From: Ianthella basta
Lineage: Eukaryota > Porifera > Demospongiae > Verongiida > Ianthellidae
DNA length: 64,000 nucleotides
Reading direction: 5' to 3'
Assembly (NCBI GenBank): GCA_964019415.1
Contig: OZ025881.1
Coordinates: forward strand, 2,329,280-2,393,279
A model generated the notes under the pieces. It was not told the DNA's origin, did not search any database, and worked only from the letters and a program-made list of their open reading frames with translations. The position numbers and the translations under genes were made by a program. This document shows positions 28,789 to 52,839 of the stretch, one piece after another. Numbering within the stretch: the first letter of the stretch is position 1; the number at the start of each line of letters is the position of its first letter.

Positions 28789-29692
28789 TCTTGTGAGTGG
28801 TGCCCCTATACCTTCAGTTCCCTGTTCTGGAGCCAGGCAGACCAACAGAGTGAGGTAGATCACTGCTACACTTTTTCCTCTCATCATCTCAACTGCTCAA
28901 CTACAACTGATATTATGAGAGATCTGCCAGCTGCAGAGGTATTTATAAGCCTCTGAGTTACCGTATATGGCCATTGAGTTAGCGCCTGGGTGAGGCTGTC
29001 TTAATCGCGTTGTGCGTATTCACAGCTGAGAGAGTCTACTGTGTGCAGGTTAATATACCATTATGTGTACCATTATGGGTCTGTCTAATGCCTCCATGTA
29101 TGCAAGTCCTTCTTCATGTGTGACAATAGTAGGAATGAACTTACCTCTAGTTCATCTCCGGTATCGTCTGCCTTCCACACTTACTCCTCTGTGTATACGT
29201 TGTATACGTATAGGTGTGTATACATGCATACGTCCACTCTGCTGTACATAAGAGTGGTGTGTAAGGTGATTGGCTTGCATGCATGAAATGTTTGCTCATG
29301 ACATTAGCTGTGTTACTTCAAACGGTTGTTTCATGAAACACTAAACCCACACCCAAATCAAGATGTAGAATGGAAACTCAAACAGCTCTCCGGACAAGCA
29401 TTGTGTAATCTTGTGTTGTGTTGCATTAGGCCCGATACTGATATTGTCTCCATTGTCTCCGTGCAGAGTTTGAATCGTGCGTTGGCACAGTCCAGGCTTT
29501 GAGGTCACTGGGCACGTTTGTTGATGAGGTAGCCACGGGTGACCTGGTAGGTGTGCTGCTGGACCAGACCTGCTTCTATGCAGAGCAGGGAGGGCAGATC
29601 TACGATGTTGGGTTCATGACCAAGGAGGAGGATGAGGTGAGCAGGATACTACTTGTGTTTAGACAACTGGAGTATGTTTCAGAAAGTGTGTA

Positions 29693-29747
<55 letters not shown>

Positions 29748-31632
29748 ACTAGTAGATGAGTCACTTGTTACCATGGTAAGACTCCTCCTGTATGCTAGGA
29801 GACTGAGTTTGCAGTCAAGGACACCCAGGTGCGTGGTGGCTATGTCCTGCATGTTGGAGTTGTGGAGGGCACACTGAGGGTTGGAGACAAGCTGTGCTTG
29901 CAGGTGGATGGGGTGAGTGGGGTGGGCTGGTGGGCAGGGCTAGTAGGTGGGGTGAGTGGGAGGGGACTAGTAGGAGGAGTTAGTGGGTGGGGTGAGTGGG
30001 AGGGGACTAGTAGGAGGAGCTAGTAGGCGGGGTGAGTGGGAGGGGACTAGTAGGAGGAGCTAGTGGGTGGGGTGAGTGGGGTGGGGGCTACAGTAGTTGG
30101 TAGCGGGGAGGTAGTGGGTTATGTGTTCATGATGAAATGAATGTGCATGCATGTGTGTGTCCCCACATGTCCATACTGCTCCTAGTGCATGCTCCTGTGT
30201 GTAGCGTAGGGATGTACATTACGTACATGCTTTGGGACTGTTCTCTCCATCCACTCTTCTTCCCTGCTTCATCTTTGCTGTACCCTTGTGCCGTGCCCTC
30301 CTGCCACGCCCCCACTGACCCCACCCACTGCAGGATCGCCGTAAGCTGGTCATGAATAACCACACTGGCACTCATGCCCTCAACTTTGCCCTCCGGAAGG
30401 TCCTCGGCGAGGCAGACCAGCGAGGGTCTCTAGTGGCTCCGGACAGGCTCAGATTTGACTTCACATCCAAGGTAGGGCATGCAGACCATTGCATCATTCC
30501 AGCTTCACCTCACACACTTGGGTGGGTGCTTACAGTGACCTGCACTAATCCTTGTACTGTAAGTAGATGTGTTGTTCCATGACAAGTTTCGAGAGGCTCT
30601 GTATTCTCTATAAATCTTTGTAAAAATGGTTGACCCCAGTATGCATATGTATAGTATGTCATGTTGTTTGTTTACATGGGGCTTCCTGTTGATAGCATGT
30701 TGTTCTCCATCAGTGGTTGCACTCAGTGTAGTCCCCAGAAATGAATTTTTGCTGGTGTCGGTAAAGGTTGGCTCCCCTACATGTGTAAGGATGAGGAGCA
30801 GATGATTTGTTTTCCTCAAGCTCACCCACCAGGGTCAGACAGGGTGTGCACCTTTAGTTCCAGTCCTCAGAAAATCATATTGTTCAAGGTCTACATGTTG
30901 TAAACATGTACAAGCAATTTTTGTAATGGTTGTGCTTATGGCAAATGTCGTGACTTCACTCCTTGTCACTATGTCAGGTCATTTGTCCAGAGTTACTACA
31001 TACAATATGTGCTGTTAAGGGACACTGTCTTACTGTCTTCTCCTCTCCTCCCCCTTCTCTTGTGGTGTCTCTCTCCCCTTGTCCCTCCTCCCTCTAATGG
31101 TGCTCTCTCTCCTCTCTCCCCTCTCTCCAGAGTGCTATGACTGCACCACAGATTTGTGAGGTGGAGGAGATCGTTCAGGACATCATTAATGGGAAGAAGC
31201 CGGTGTTTGCCAAAGAGACTCCACTCAGTGTTGCCAAAGAGATTCAAGGGCTGAGGGCTGTGTTTGATGAGGTAGGGAAGAGAATAGAAGAGCTGTGTGG
31301 TGTAGAGAAGGAAATCTAGCTGCAAGATATTGTCAAGTTGTGTTTGAGCTGTGCCTTGTGGAGTAGCTCAGAACACCAGAGAGACATTGAAATGTAATGA
31401 TGTTTAAGTCTCTACTTACGTATATGCTTGTGTTTACCTAAAGTGCCTTCAGGCTACCAGTCACTTTGGTGTTGTGTATTACAGGTGTACCCAGATCCAG
31501 TCCGAGTTCTTTGCTTGGGAATGGAAGTGGAGAAGGTGGTTGAGGACCCTGCAGGCCCGTGGGCCTACCAGTACTCTGTGGAGTTCTGTGGCGGAACGTG
31601 AGGAGAGAGAGGGGAAGGGTTGCTCACATTGT

Positions 31633-31694
<62 letters not shown>

Positions 31695-34600
31695 TGTGTG
31701 TAATGTGTGGAGCATGTGTGTACAGTCAGCCGTAGTGTGTGCTATGTGACCATCATGTCTGTATGGGTCCCATTGCTACAGCCACTTGCACAACTCGGGC
31801 CACATTCAGTCGTTTGCCGTAGTCACAGAAGAGGCCATCTCAAAAGGCATTCGCCGTATTGTTGCTCTCACTGGTCCAGAAGCTATCAAGGTTTGGAACC
31901 AGGCGATGGGGGGAGGGAGGGAGGGAATACTTGTACATAAATATGAATGATACGCAATGTGCTGAAGCTGCTGTGGTGTGCTACCTACACTACTGTACCT
32001 GCACCCTTAGCTAGTGTGGCGTGCTACCTACACTACTGTACCTGCACCCTTAGCTAGTGTGGTGTGCTACCTACACTACTGTACCTGCACCCTTAGCTAG
32101 TGTGGCGTGCTACCTACACTACTGTACCTGCACCCTTAGCTGGTGTGGCGTGCTACCTACACTACTGTACCTGCACCCTTAGCTAGTGTGGTGTGCTACC
32201 TACACTACTGTACCTGCACCCTTAGCTAGTGTGGCGTGCTACCTACACTACCGTACCTGCACCCTTAGCTGGTGTGGTGTGCTACCTACACTACTGTACC
32301 TGCACCCTTAGCTAGTGTGGCGTGCTACCTACACTACTGTACCTGCACCCTTAGCTGGTGTGGTGTGCTACCTACACTACTGTACCTGCACCCTTAGCTG
32401 GTGTGGCGTGCTACCTACACTACTGTACCTGCACCCTTAGCTGGTGTGGCGTGCTACCTACACTACTGTACCTGCACCCTTAGCTAGTGTGGCGTGCTAC
32501 CTACACTACTGTACCTGCACCCTTAGCTAGTGTGGTGTGCTACCTACACTACTGTACCTGCACCCTTAGCTAGTGTGGCGTGCTACCTACACTACTGTAC
32601 CTGCACCCTTAGCTGGTGTGGTGTGCTACCTACACTACTGTACCTGCACCCTTAGTTAGTGTGGTGTGCTACCTACACTACTGTACCTGCACCCTTAGTT
32701 AGTGTGGTGTGCTACCTACACTACTGTACTATACCTGCACCCTTAGCTGGTGTGGTGTGCTACCTACACTACTGTACCTGCACCCTTAGCTAGTGTGGTG
32801 TGCTACCTACACTGCTGTACCTGCACCCTTAGTTAGTGTGGTGTGCTACCTACACTACTGTACCTGCACCCTTAGCTGGTGTGGCGTGCTACCTACACTA
32901 CTGTACCTGCACCCTTAGCTAGTGTGGTGTGCTACCTACACTACTGTACCTGCACCCTTAGCTGGTGTGGCGTGCTACCTACACTACTGTACCTGCACCC
33001 TTAGCTAGTGTGGTGTACTACCTACACTACTGTACTTGCACCCTTAGCTAGTGTGGCGTGCTACCTACACTACTGTACCTGCACCCTTAGCTGGTGTGGT
33101 GTACTACCTACACTACTGTACTTGCACCCTTAGCTAGTGTGGCGTGCTACCTACACTACTGTACCTGCACCCTTAGCTAGTGTGGTGTACTACCTACACT
33201 ACTGTACTTGCACCCTTAGCTAGTGTGGCGTGCTACCTACACTACTGTACCTGCACCCTTAGCTAGTGTGGTGTACTACCTACACTACTGTACTTGCACC
33301 CTTAGCTAGTGTGGTGTGCTACCTACACTACTGTACCTGCACCCTTAGCTGGTGTGGCGTGCTACCTACACTACTGTACCTGCACCCTTAGCTAGTGTGG
33401 TGTACTACCTACACTACTGTACTTGCACCCTTAGCTAGTGTGGTGTGCTACCTACACTACTGTACCTGCACCCTTAGCTAGTGTGGTGTGCTACCTACAC
33501 TACTGTACCTGCACCCTTAGCCGGTGTGGTGTGCTACCTACACTACTGTACCTGCACCCTTAGCTAGTGTGGTGTGCTACCTACACTACTGTACCTGCAC
33601 CCTTAGTTAGTGTGGCGTGCTACCTACACTACTGTACCTGCACCCTTAGCCGGTGTGGTGTGCTACCTACACTACTGTACCTGCACCCTTAGCTAGTGTG
33701 GTGTGCTACCTACACTACTGTACCTGCACCCTTAGCTGGTGTGGTGTGCTACCGACACTACTGTACCTGCACCCTTAGCTGGTGTGGTGTGCTACCTACA
33801 CTACTGTACCTGCACCCTTAGCTAGTGTGGTGTGCTACCTACACTACTGTACCTGCACCCTTAGTTAGTGTGGTGTGCTACCTACACTACTGTACTTGCA
33901 CCCTTAGCTAGTGTGGCGTGCTACCTACACTACTGTACCTGCACCCTTAGCCGGTGTGGTGTGCTACCTACACTACTGTACCTGCACCCTTAGCTAGTGT
34001 GGTGTACTACCTACACTACTGTACTTGCACCCTTAGCTAGTGTGGCGTGCTACCTACACTACTGTACCTGCACCCTTAGCCGGTGTGGTGTGCTACCTAC
34101 ACTACTGTACCTGCACCCTTAGCTAGTGTGGTGTGCTACCTACACTACTGTACCTGCACCCTTAGTTAGTGTGGCGTGCTACCTACACTACTGTACTTGC
34201 ACCCTTAGCTAGTGTGGTGTGCTACCTACACTACTGTACCTGCACCCTTAGCTGGTGTGGTGTGCTACCTACACTACTGTACCTGCACCCTTAGCTGCTG
34301 TGGTGTGCTACCTACACTACTGTACCTGCACCCTTAGCTAGTGTGGTGTGCTACCTACACTACTGTACCTGCACCCTTAGCTAGTGTGGTGTGCTACCTA
34401 CACTACTGTACCTGCACCCTTAGTTAGTGTGGTGTGCTACCTACACTACTGTACCTGCACCCTTAGCTAGTGTGGTGTGCTACCTACACTACTGTACCTG
34501 CACCCTTAGCTAGTGTGGTGGCAGTGTTGTTGACTTGAAGATCAGCTGTCTGCCTCCAGTGCACTGTGTACATCATTGCCCGTTGAGATGATTTCACCGA

Positions 34601-35612
34601 CGATGCTAGTGATTCAGCACTGATATAACACCCTCCATGTACTTCTGCAACTCATGACACTGCTACTGTATATAGACTGCTCACTCTCTACTAATACTAC
34701 ACACACCGTACATACATACTATGTACAGTGTTTGTGTATCCCTTGCTTGGTATTGTTATACTGTGCACACACCTGTACCTCTCTCAGAAGCCCCTGTCAG
34801 CTAACTGAAGTGGTCAGTTAGAGATTGTCTGTTATCCATGGCAGTGTTGATGCCAATGATGATGTGGTTGCTGTGTGTTTGTAGGCCCATCGCTTGGCTG
34901 ACATGTTTGAGAAACGTGTTGCAGAGTTGGAGCAGAGAGTGCAGGAGGGAATGGAGAGTGGGAAGCTGGGGATCAAGGAGGCCAGTCGCTTGGTTGTGGA
35001 GCTGCAGGATGTGAGTGGATGTGTGTGTAGGCCACACGTGAATGTTTGTGCCTATGGGAAGTACTATACACATGCACAGTATATGCATGTTTGTATGTAT
35101 GTATATGTTTGTATGTGTATGTGTGTGTGTGTATGTGTGCATGCATATATGTGCACATGATGGTGTACACTTGTATGTAGCTGTAAGAATCCCAGACAGC
35201 CATATCCATAGCACTGAAGGAGAAGTGGTCACATTGGAGCCTTGACTGTGTGTACAGAGCACTCTGGTGAACTGCCATGTGCACACTGTACATACTGTAA
35301 CCAATGTACTGTAGCTGTGACTGTTACATTGTAGCCTCATACCCAGTCCACATTTCCATTCTGACTTATGTTCGGAACGGAAGTCGGAATTGAAATTGGG
35401 ACTGGGTACAAGTCTAGCTACATGGATGGACTGAGTAATGCAAGCCATCTTGTCCGCTGTCCCAGGACCTGTCGGCCAAGCTCATCTCTGCCTGGCGGAA
35501 GGAGCAGCTGAGGAAACAGCTCAAAACTCTCAAGAAGTCGGTGGATGACATGGATCGGACCAGGAAGGCTCAGCTGCTGCAGAAGGTACATATGTGTATG
35601 TGCATGCTTTGC

Positions 35613-35711
<99 letters not shown>

Positions 35712-36955
35712 CGTGCGTGCGTGCGTGTGCATAGACTATGGTATGTGTTACCAAGGCAGGTGGGTAACTAGTACAGTAAATGAGTTAAGGAATTGTTCTT
35801 ACAGCACTTCCGAATTGTTTTATGTGTAGAAATGGCTTGTTTGTTTGTTTTTGTGAGGATATTCATGCACTGTGTATTTCATGCCCACACTTTGCTTGCA
35901 GGCAACTGAACATGCAAAGGAGATCATTGATGGTTTGAAGGAGGAGCAGTTTGTGGTGGCAGTTATGGAAGCAGAGAGTAACTCCAAGGCAAGTGGGACA
36001 GTGGCAGCAAATCACATCCAGCAACTCCTATCTTAAGGGAGCCATTCTGTACTGATTCACACACACTCAATTTCACTCTCGCACTCACACACGCTCACAC
36101 ATTCTCTCACAATCACACTCTCACACTCACACTTACACTTACCCTCACTCACACTCACACACTCACCCTCACTCACACTCACACTCGCTCTGACACTCAC
36201 AATGTAGTCTGTACTCGTTGCCTCTGTTATTTGACTACCTCACATTAGTCACCTTATTTACATATGTACAGCAATCGTGTTGACTTTATAAGCTCTTTAC
36301 TTCCTGTAGGCTTTGGATGCCGCTCTGAAGCAGTTCCGTTCCCAGGCCCCAGAGGTAGCTGCACTCCTCTTTAGTGTGGACCAAGACAATGGCAAGATCA
36401 TCTGCCTCAGCAGTGTGCCCCAGGTGAGACTTTCAATGGACTCCACCTACTGTAGTCATGGTGGTAAAGTAGCACTCTTTATTTTATTGTTTCTATGGTA
36501 GTATCGTGAATCGCTAAAATTGTACCCTTTAAGATTTTTGTACTGGTGGGAAAAATGTTTAGATGCAAAACTTGAAAAATTAAAATTAGCTCCTGCCAAA
36601 TCCTGGAGTTTCCACAGATGTAGTTGCTGCTACAATTTGTAGCCGTAAGGTGTGTACCATGAGGTCTATGTCTCCCTGAGGCTGTGCGTACAGCTGTGTG
36701 ACATTCCATCCCTTCTTGTACTTGCTCCTCCCACTCTTCCTCCCCTCCTCTCTCCCCCTCCCTCTCCTTCCATAGGGCCTTGTTGAAAAGGGCCTGAAAG
36801 CAGATGAGTGGGTTAAAGTTCTCTCTCCTCTACTTGGTGGGAAGGCAGGTGGAAAGGACACCTCTGCTCAGGGCAGTGGCACCAACACTGACCGACTGCA
36901 GGAGGCAGTGGAGGCTGCCAACCAGTTTGCCTTCTCCAAGCTGACCAGTAGCTAA
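8674..36955 (+). CDS. AARS1: Alanyl-tRNA synthetase, 3' twenty exons (copy 1, N terminus missing)
   Basis: Attaches alanine to tRNA-Ala in the cytosol and removes mischarged Ser/Gly. Exons: 8674-8819, 9248-9439, 13190-13334, 15599-15744, 16380-16488, 16687-16725, 18160-18268, 22910-23034, 23638-23782, 29467-29636, 29799-29912, 30334-30471, 31131-31271, 31485-31597, 31782-31890, 34885-35010, 35466-35585, 35902-35988, 36310-36423, 36776-36955. They total 2568 nt, keep one phase throughout and end in TAA, giving 855 residues. Animal AARS has about 965, so some 110 N-terminal residues are missing upstream. Alignment from memory to human AARS is continuous with no internal gap, including the tiny 39-nt exon. 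All introns are GT-AG except the one after 35988, which starts with GC. Introns reach 5.7 kb and contain other genes. No canonical AATAAA was seen just after the stop. Confidence 0.94.
9050..9247 (+). repeat. Tandem repeat ending in the splice acceptor of an AARS exon
   Basis: Repeats of about 46-50 bp, each containing TGTGCAATATTCTAG or a close variant (TTTCAG, TTTCGG, TTCCAG). The last repeat supplies the real acceptor before the exon at 9248; the others are near copies of it. Confidence 0.8.
9440..13189 (+). other. AARS intron (3.75 kb)
   Basis: Begins GTGAGT followed by three roughly 47-bp repeats with ATGACATGAGTGTATTCATT (9455-9580). The rest is low in recognisable structure until a 27-bp palindromic array near 12960-13130. 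A short tract of mixed ACAC/ATGC dinucleotide-like sequence lies at 12240-12420. No nested gene seen. Confidence 0.6.
12962..13132. repeat. 27-bp near-palindromic tandem repeat
   Basis: About six copies of AATACACACAGCATGTGTTG plus TATTGTG. Each unit is close to its own reverse complement, so it could form small hairpins. It lies 60 bp before an AARS exon. Confidence 0.8.
13335..15598 (+). other. AARS intron (2.3 kb) with local duplication and (GT)n
   Basis: A segment of about 100 bp (ATTAGTGCATCCAGTGTGCA... to ACCACCCACACC) occurs at 13938 and again at 14211, each followed by a GT-rich tract, so a 273-bp unit has been duplicated. The intron ends in a long C/T tract (about 15513-15597). The donor GTTAGA is weak. 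Confidence 0.7.
14313..14397 (+). repeat. (GT)n microsatellite
   Basis: About 85 bp of GT in an AARS intron, beside the second copy of a 273-bp duplicated segment. Confidence 0.95.
16494..16575 (+). repeat. (GT)n microsatellite directly after an AARS donor
   Basis: About 80 bp of GT starting five bases after the GT donor at 16489, so donor and repeat almost merge. Confidence 0.95.
18679..18713 (+). repeat. Penelope-like terminal motif with hammerhead-like core
   Basis: TTGACAAAGACCTTCGGGTT then GAAACGTCCTG. A stem GACC/GGTT with TTCG loop sits between a CTGANGA-like box and GAAAC, the layout of the hammerhead ribozyme core often found at the ends of Penelope-like and related elements. The core is degenerate. 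Confidence 0.4.
18953..19035 (+). repeat. tRNA-like segment, possible tRNA-derived SINE or tRNA pseudogene
   Basis: TGGCTCAGTGG fits the A box and GGTTTGATGCC fits the B box of a Pol III promoter, about 40 bp apart. The sequence does not fold into a convincing tRNA by eye, so a SINE head or relic is more likely. Confidence 0.4.
25131..26229 (-). CDS. Short-chain collagen C4-like protein, gene 1 (unit 1)
   Basis: A secreted short collagen of the spongin type, nested antisense in an AARS intron. Exon 1 is 26157-26229 and encodes the signal peptide ([20 protein letters not shown]). Exon 2 is 25131-25864. I place the acceptor at the pyrimidine tract ending CCCCCAG, which is the join that keeps frame in all five genes and completes a Gly codon. 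The product is about 268 residues: signal peptide, a PLKRRAA basic stretch that could be a convertase site, thirteen Gly-X-Y triplets, and a C-terminal domain with ten cysteines ([47 protein letters not shown] end). This C-terminal domain is known from sponge short-chain collagens and invertebrate relatives. The intron contains (CA)n on this strand. The family is clear; the exact role is not known. Confidence 0.85.
26284..26292 (-). promoter_or_regulatory. TATA box of collagen gene 1
   Basis: Minus strand reads TATAAAAACC about 55-60 bp before the first ATG, in the same place as in genes 2-4 and within a conserved block (CTCTGCAGCTG... between TATA and ATG). Confidence 0.6.
26300..27562. other. 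Spacer between collagen genes 1 and 2
   Basis: No gene seen. About 1.26 kb that matches the spacer between genes 4 and 5 in unit 3 (58740-60253), including a shared stretch with ACTACCGCAAGATTGG and a TATG repeat near 27255. Unit 2 lacks this spacer. Confidence 0.6.
27563..28887 (-). CDS. Short-chain collagen C4-like protein, gene 2 (unit 1)
   Basis: Exon 1 is 28812-28887 (signal peptide, 25 codons plus one base, donor GTATAG) and exon 2 is 27563-28296, about 269 residues. It has thirteen Gly-X-Y triplets ([19 protein letters not shown]...) followed by the conserved cysteine domain, ending in CAVCTK and a stop. It differs from gene 1 by scattered replacements ([31 protein letters not shown]). 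The 0.5-kb intron holds three (GT)n tracts separated by GAGGTGTTTGTAGTG linkers. It lies in the same AARS intron as gene 1, about 1.3 kb upstream of it on the minus strand. A TATA box stands some 55 bp before the ATG. Confidence 0.87.
28510..28783 (+). repeat. Triple (GT)n tract in collagen gene 2 intron
   Basis: Three long GT tracts separated by GAGGTGTTTGTAGTG linkers. Shorter GT tracts occupy the same intron position in collagen genes 1 (26087), 3 (41533), 4 (58464) and 5 (62166). Confidence 0.95.
28941..28947 (-). promoter_or_regulatory. TATA box of collagen gene 2
   Basis: Minus strand TATAAATACCTCTGCAGC, about 55 bp before the ATG at 28887. Confidence 0.65.
29467..31890 (+). CDS. AARS1: AARS editing-domain exons
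   Basis: Six exons encode the post-transfer editing domain that hydrolyses Ser-tRNA-Ala and Gly-tRNA-Ala. The paired zinc-binding motifs of this family are present: NHTGTH (HxxxH) in the exon at 30334-30471, and CGGTH with the cysteine and histidine split across the junction of exons 31485-31597 and 31782-31890. The sequence also keeps AEQGGQIYD and [13 protein letters not shown], typical of AlaRS and AlaX proteins. Donor after 31890 is a weak GTTTGG, followed by the intron with the large minisatellite, so splicing of this intron deserves attention. Confidence 0.92.
29913..30110 (+). repeat. G-rich minisatellite made of splice-donor-like units (unit 1)
   Basis: Directly after the exon ending at 29912 the intron repeats a roughly 38-40 bp G-rich unit with GGGGTGAGTGGG; about five copies of GTGAGT occur, the first being the true donor. 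Units also contain GACTAGTAGGAGGAGCTAGT. Confidence 0.8.
31968..34520 (+). repeat. 43-bp minisatellite, about 59 copies (unit 1)
   Basis: Head-to-tail 43-bp units of the type GTGTGGTGTGCTACCTACAC...CACCCTTAGCTA in the AARS intron between the editing and C-Ala exons. Variable positions (GGCGTG/GGTGTG, GCTACC/ACTACC, ACCTGC/ACTTGC, CTAGTG/CTGGTG/TTAGTG/CCGGTG) define unit types, some in repeated order, for example alternation of a GGCGTG unit with a TACTACC + ACTTGC unit at 33000-33300. One unit near 32727 has a five-base insertion. Confidence 0.95.
34885..36955 (+). CDS. AARS1: AARS C-Ala domain exons and stop
   Basis: Five exons encode the helical linker and C-Ala domain that helps dock tRNA and joins the catalytic and editing halves. 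The first two are rich in Lys/Glu/Leu heptads, as expected for the helical part. The last exon has the Gly-rich [15 protein letters not shown] stretch found near the end of animal AARS, followed by the conserved [12 protein letters not shown] helix and a TAA stop at 36953-36955. The intron after 35988 begins GCAAGT, a non-canonical GC donor in an otherwise perfect context. Confidence 0.92.
35989..36309 (+). other. GC-AG intron of AARS copy 1
   Basis: The exon ends in AAG and the intron starts GCAAGT instead of GTAAGT; it ends in TTGTAG. The reading frame demands this junction. The intron is filled with an imperfect CTCACA-type repeat (about 36060-36200). The homologous intron of copy 2 (51873-52195) has the same GC donor. 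Confidence 0.85.
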
Positions 36956-38511
36956 CTCACCTGGCAAGGGGACTCTCTAGCTGTGTAGACTATAATGTGA
37001 ACAAGCTCAAAAGTTAATTTAGCGGTATAATTACAGTAACTGTGTAGCATTATAATTATCCTGTTGCTGCAATTCAATGCAATATAGGATTGTTAGACTG
37101 CTGTGCAGCCAATATATTATAGTAATGGCCCAATATACTACGTATATATAACCTGTAGCCCATGATATATTATTATATAGGGAGATGTAGGCATACGTAG
37201 GGATGACTGGATGTGTATTGCATGTCACATTATAATGTTTATGCATTGTGAATTTGAGTGCGGTATGTACATTATGGAGGAAGTGCTATTGCTGTATGTT
37301 GTGTGCTGTGTGTGGGCCAGTGATACAGGTGTTGTGTGTGTACACTGTATCCCTGATTGAACACATATTGATAGTTGCTTTGGTTGATGTGCTGTGTGTG
37401 GGCCATTGATACATGTGTTGTGTGTGTATGATGTACGTATGTCTGATTGAATGTGATAGATGTTGCAATTGATGTGTTGTGTGTGCACTGTACACTGTAT
37501 GTGTAATTGAACATGGATTGATAGATGGTACTCAATGTGTTGTGTAGTGGGTCCAGGTGTATACGTATGTGTGTGTATGCGTGTTGTGTTACATACAATG
37601 TCATACATAACATGTACAGTGCCTTGTGTGTCTGATTGAACCATGTACAGATGTTACATTATAGATAGGTTGGTACTTCGTTAAGCAATGTTTACAGATG
37701 TACTGTACGTGTGCTGTGTGTCTGTCTGCGTGGTTGATCAGACGTGATTGAAAGGAGGTTTAGGAGGTTTAGCGCTGTCGTGTCAACATGTCCTGTGTTC
37801 ATGTATATACTGTATGCCTGCTGTATGTGTTATATGTATGTGTATTACTGTACATGTAGTATTGCCCATGTACTGTATTAAAATGTAGCACTGTTTGTTA
37901 CGTACATATTGTACACATGTATGTATATATACGTACTATATTGATTACTGGTTTGTTTGTTTGTGTGTGTGTAGGGGGGGGGGGGGAGGAGAAGGGGGTC
38001 CTATTGATACAAGTGGTAATGGATTATTACTCTTGGGCGTTTTGTGTGTAGGAGATGAGGGAGAGTGGTGTGGGTAAGATGGAGGGACTGGGGCAGGTTG
38101 GGAGTGGTGTGCATATGTGTTGAGGGTAAGATGGAGCAAGAAGCACATGGTATAAAGATTGGCGGAGAAGGGATGGAACTAGGATTTGAACCTGGAAGGA
38201 AAGAGAGAATAGAGGACGACTTGTGATTGCAACATGCAGCTACAAAGTGTCTAGTGATACTGTGAAATTTGTCTAAGATGGTCACTGTATAAGGCAACCA
38301 CCTCTCTAAAGCAGCCAGCCTCCTTGAACCCTAATAATAGTAACACTAAAACATTACGAATCCACCTCTGTAATGCAGCCACCTTTCTGTAAAGGCCAAT
38401 TATAGCTGGCCCATAGGTAGCTGTCTTGGACAGGTTCCACCGTACGTAGGGATAGTGTGTTTACACATGTAGTGGAGCTGTACTGTAACTGGTGTGTACC
38501 GTTCTACTCAG
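36956..38511. other. AARS copy 1 3' flank and entry into unit 2
   Basis: A/T-rich 3' flank with no canonical AATAAA, then the unit junction at 37267, followed by intron-type sequence equal to 21527-22909. A B-box-like minus-strand GGTTCAAATCC is near 38180. No promoter for copy 2 could be recognised. Confidence 0.5.

Positions 38512-52839
<14,328 letters not shown>

Larger units (their letters stand above)
21527..37266 (+). repeat. Tandem segmental duplication, unit 1 (15.7 kb)
   Basis: Starts at a GTACATTATGGAGG sequence that recurs at 37267 and 53207. The unit runs from mid-intron of AARS through 13 exons to beyond the stop codon. The sequence left of the start differs from that left of units 2 and 3, which is AARS 3' flank, so this marks the outer breakpoint. 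The start lies within a local array of roughly 100-bp repeats (about 21400-21990). Confidence 0.9.

Noticed and set aside
31968-34520. CRISPR-like array
   Set aside because: Units are contiguous 43-bp repeats without spacers, in an animal intron; it is a minisatellite.
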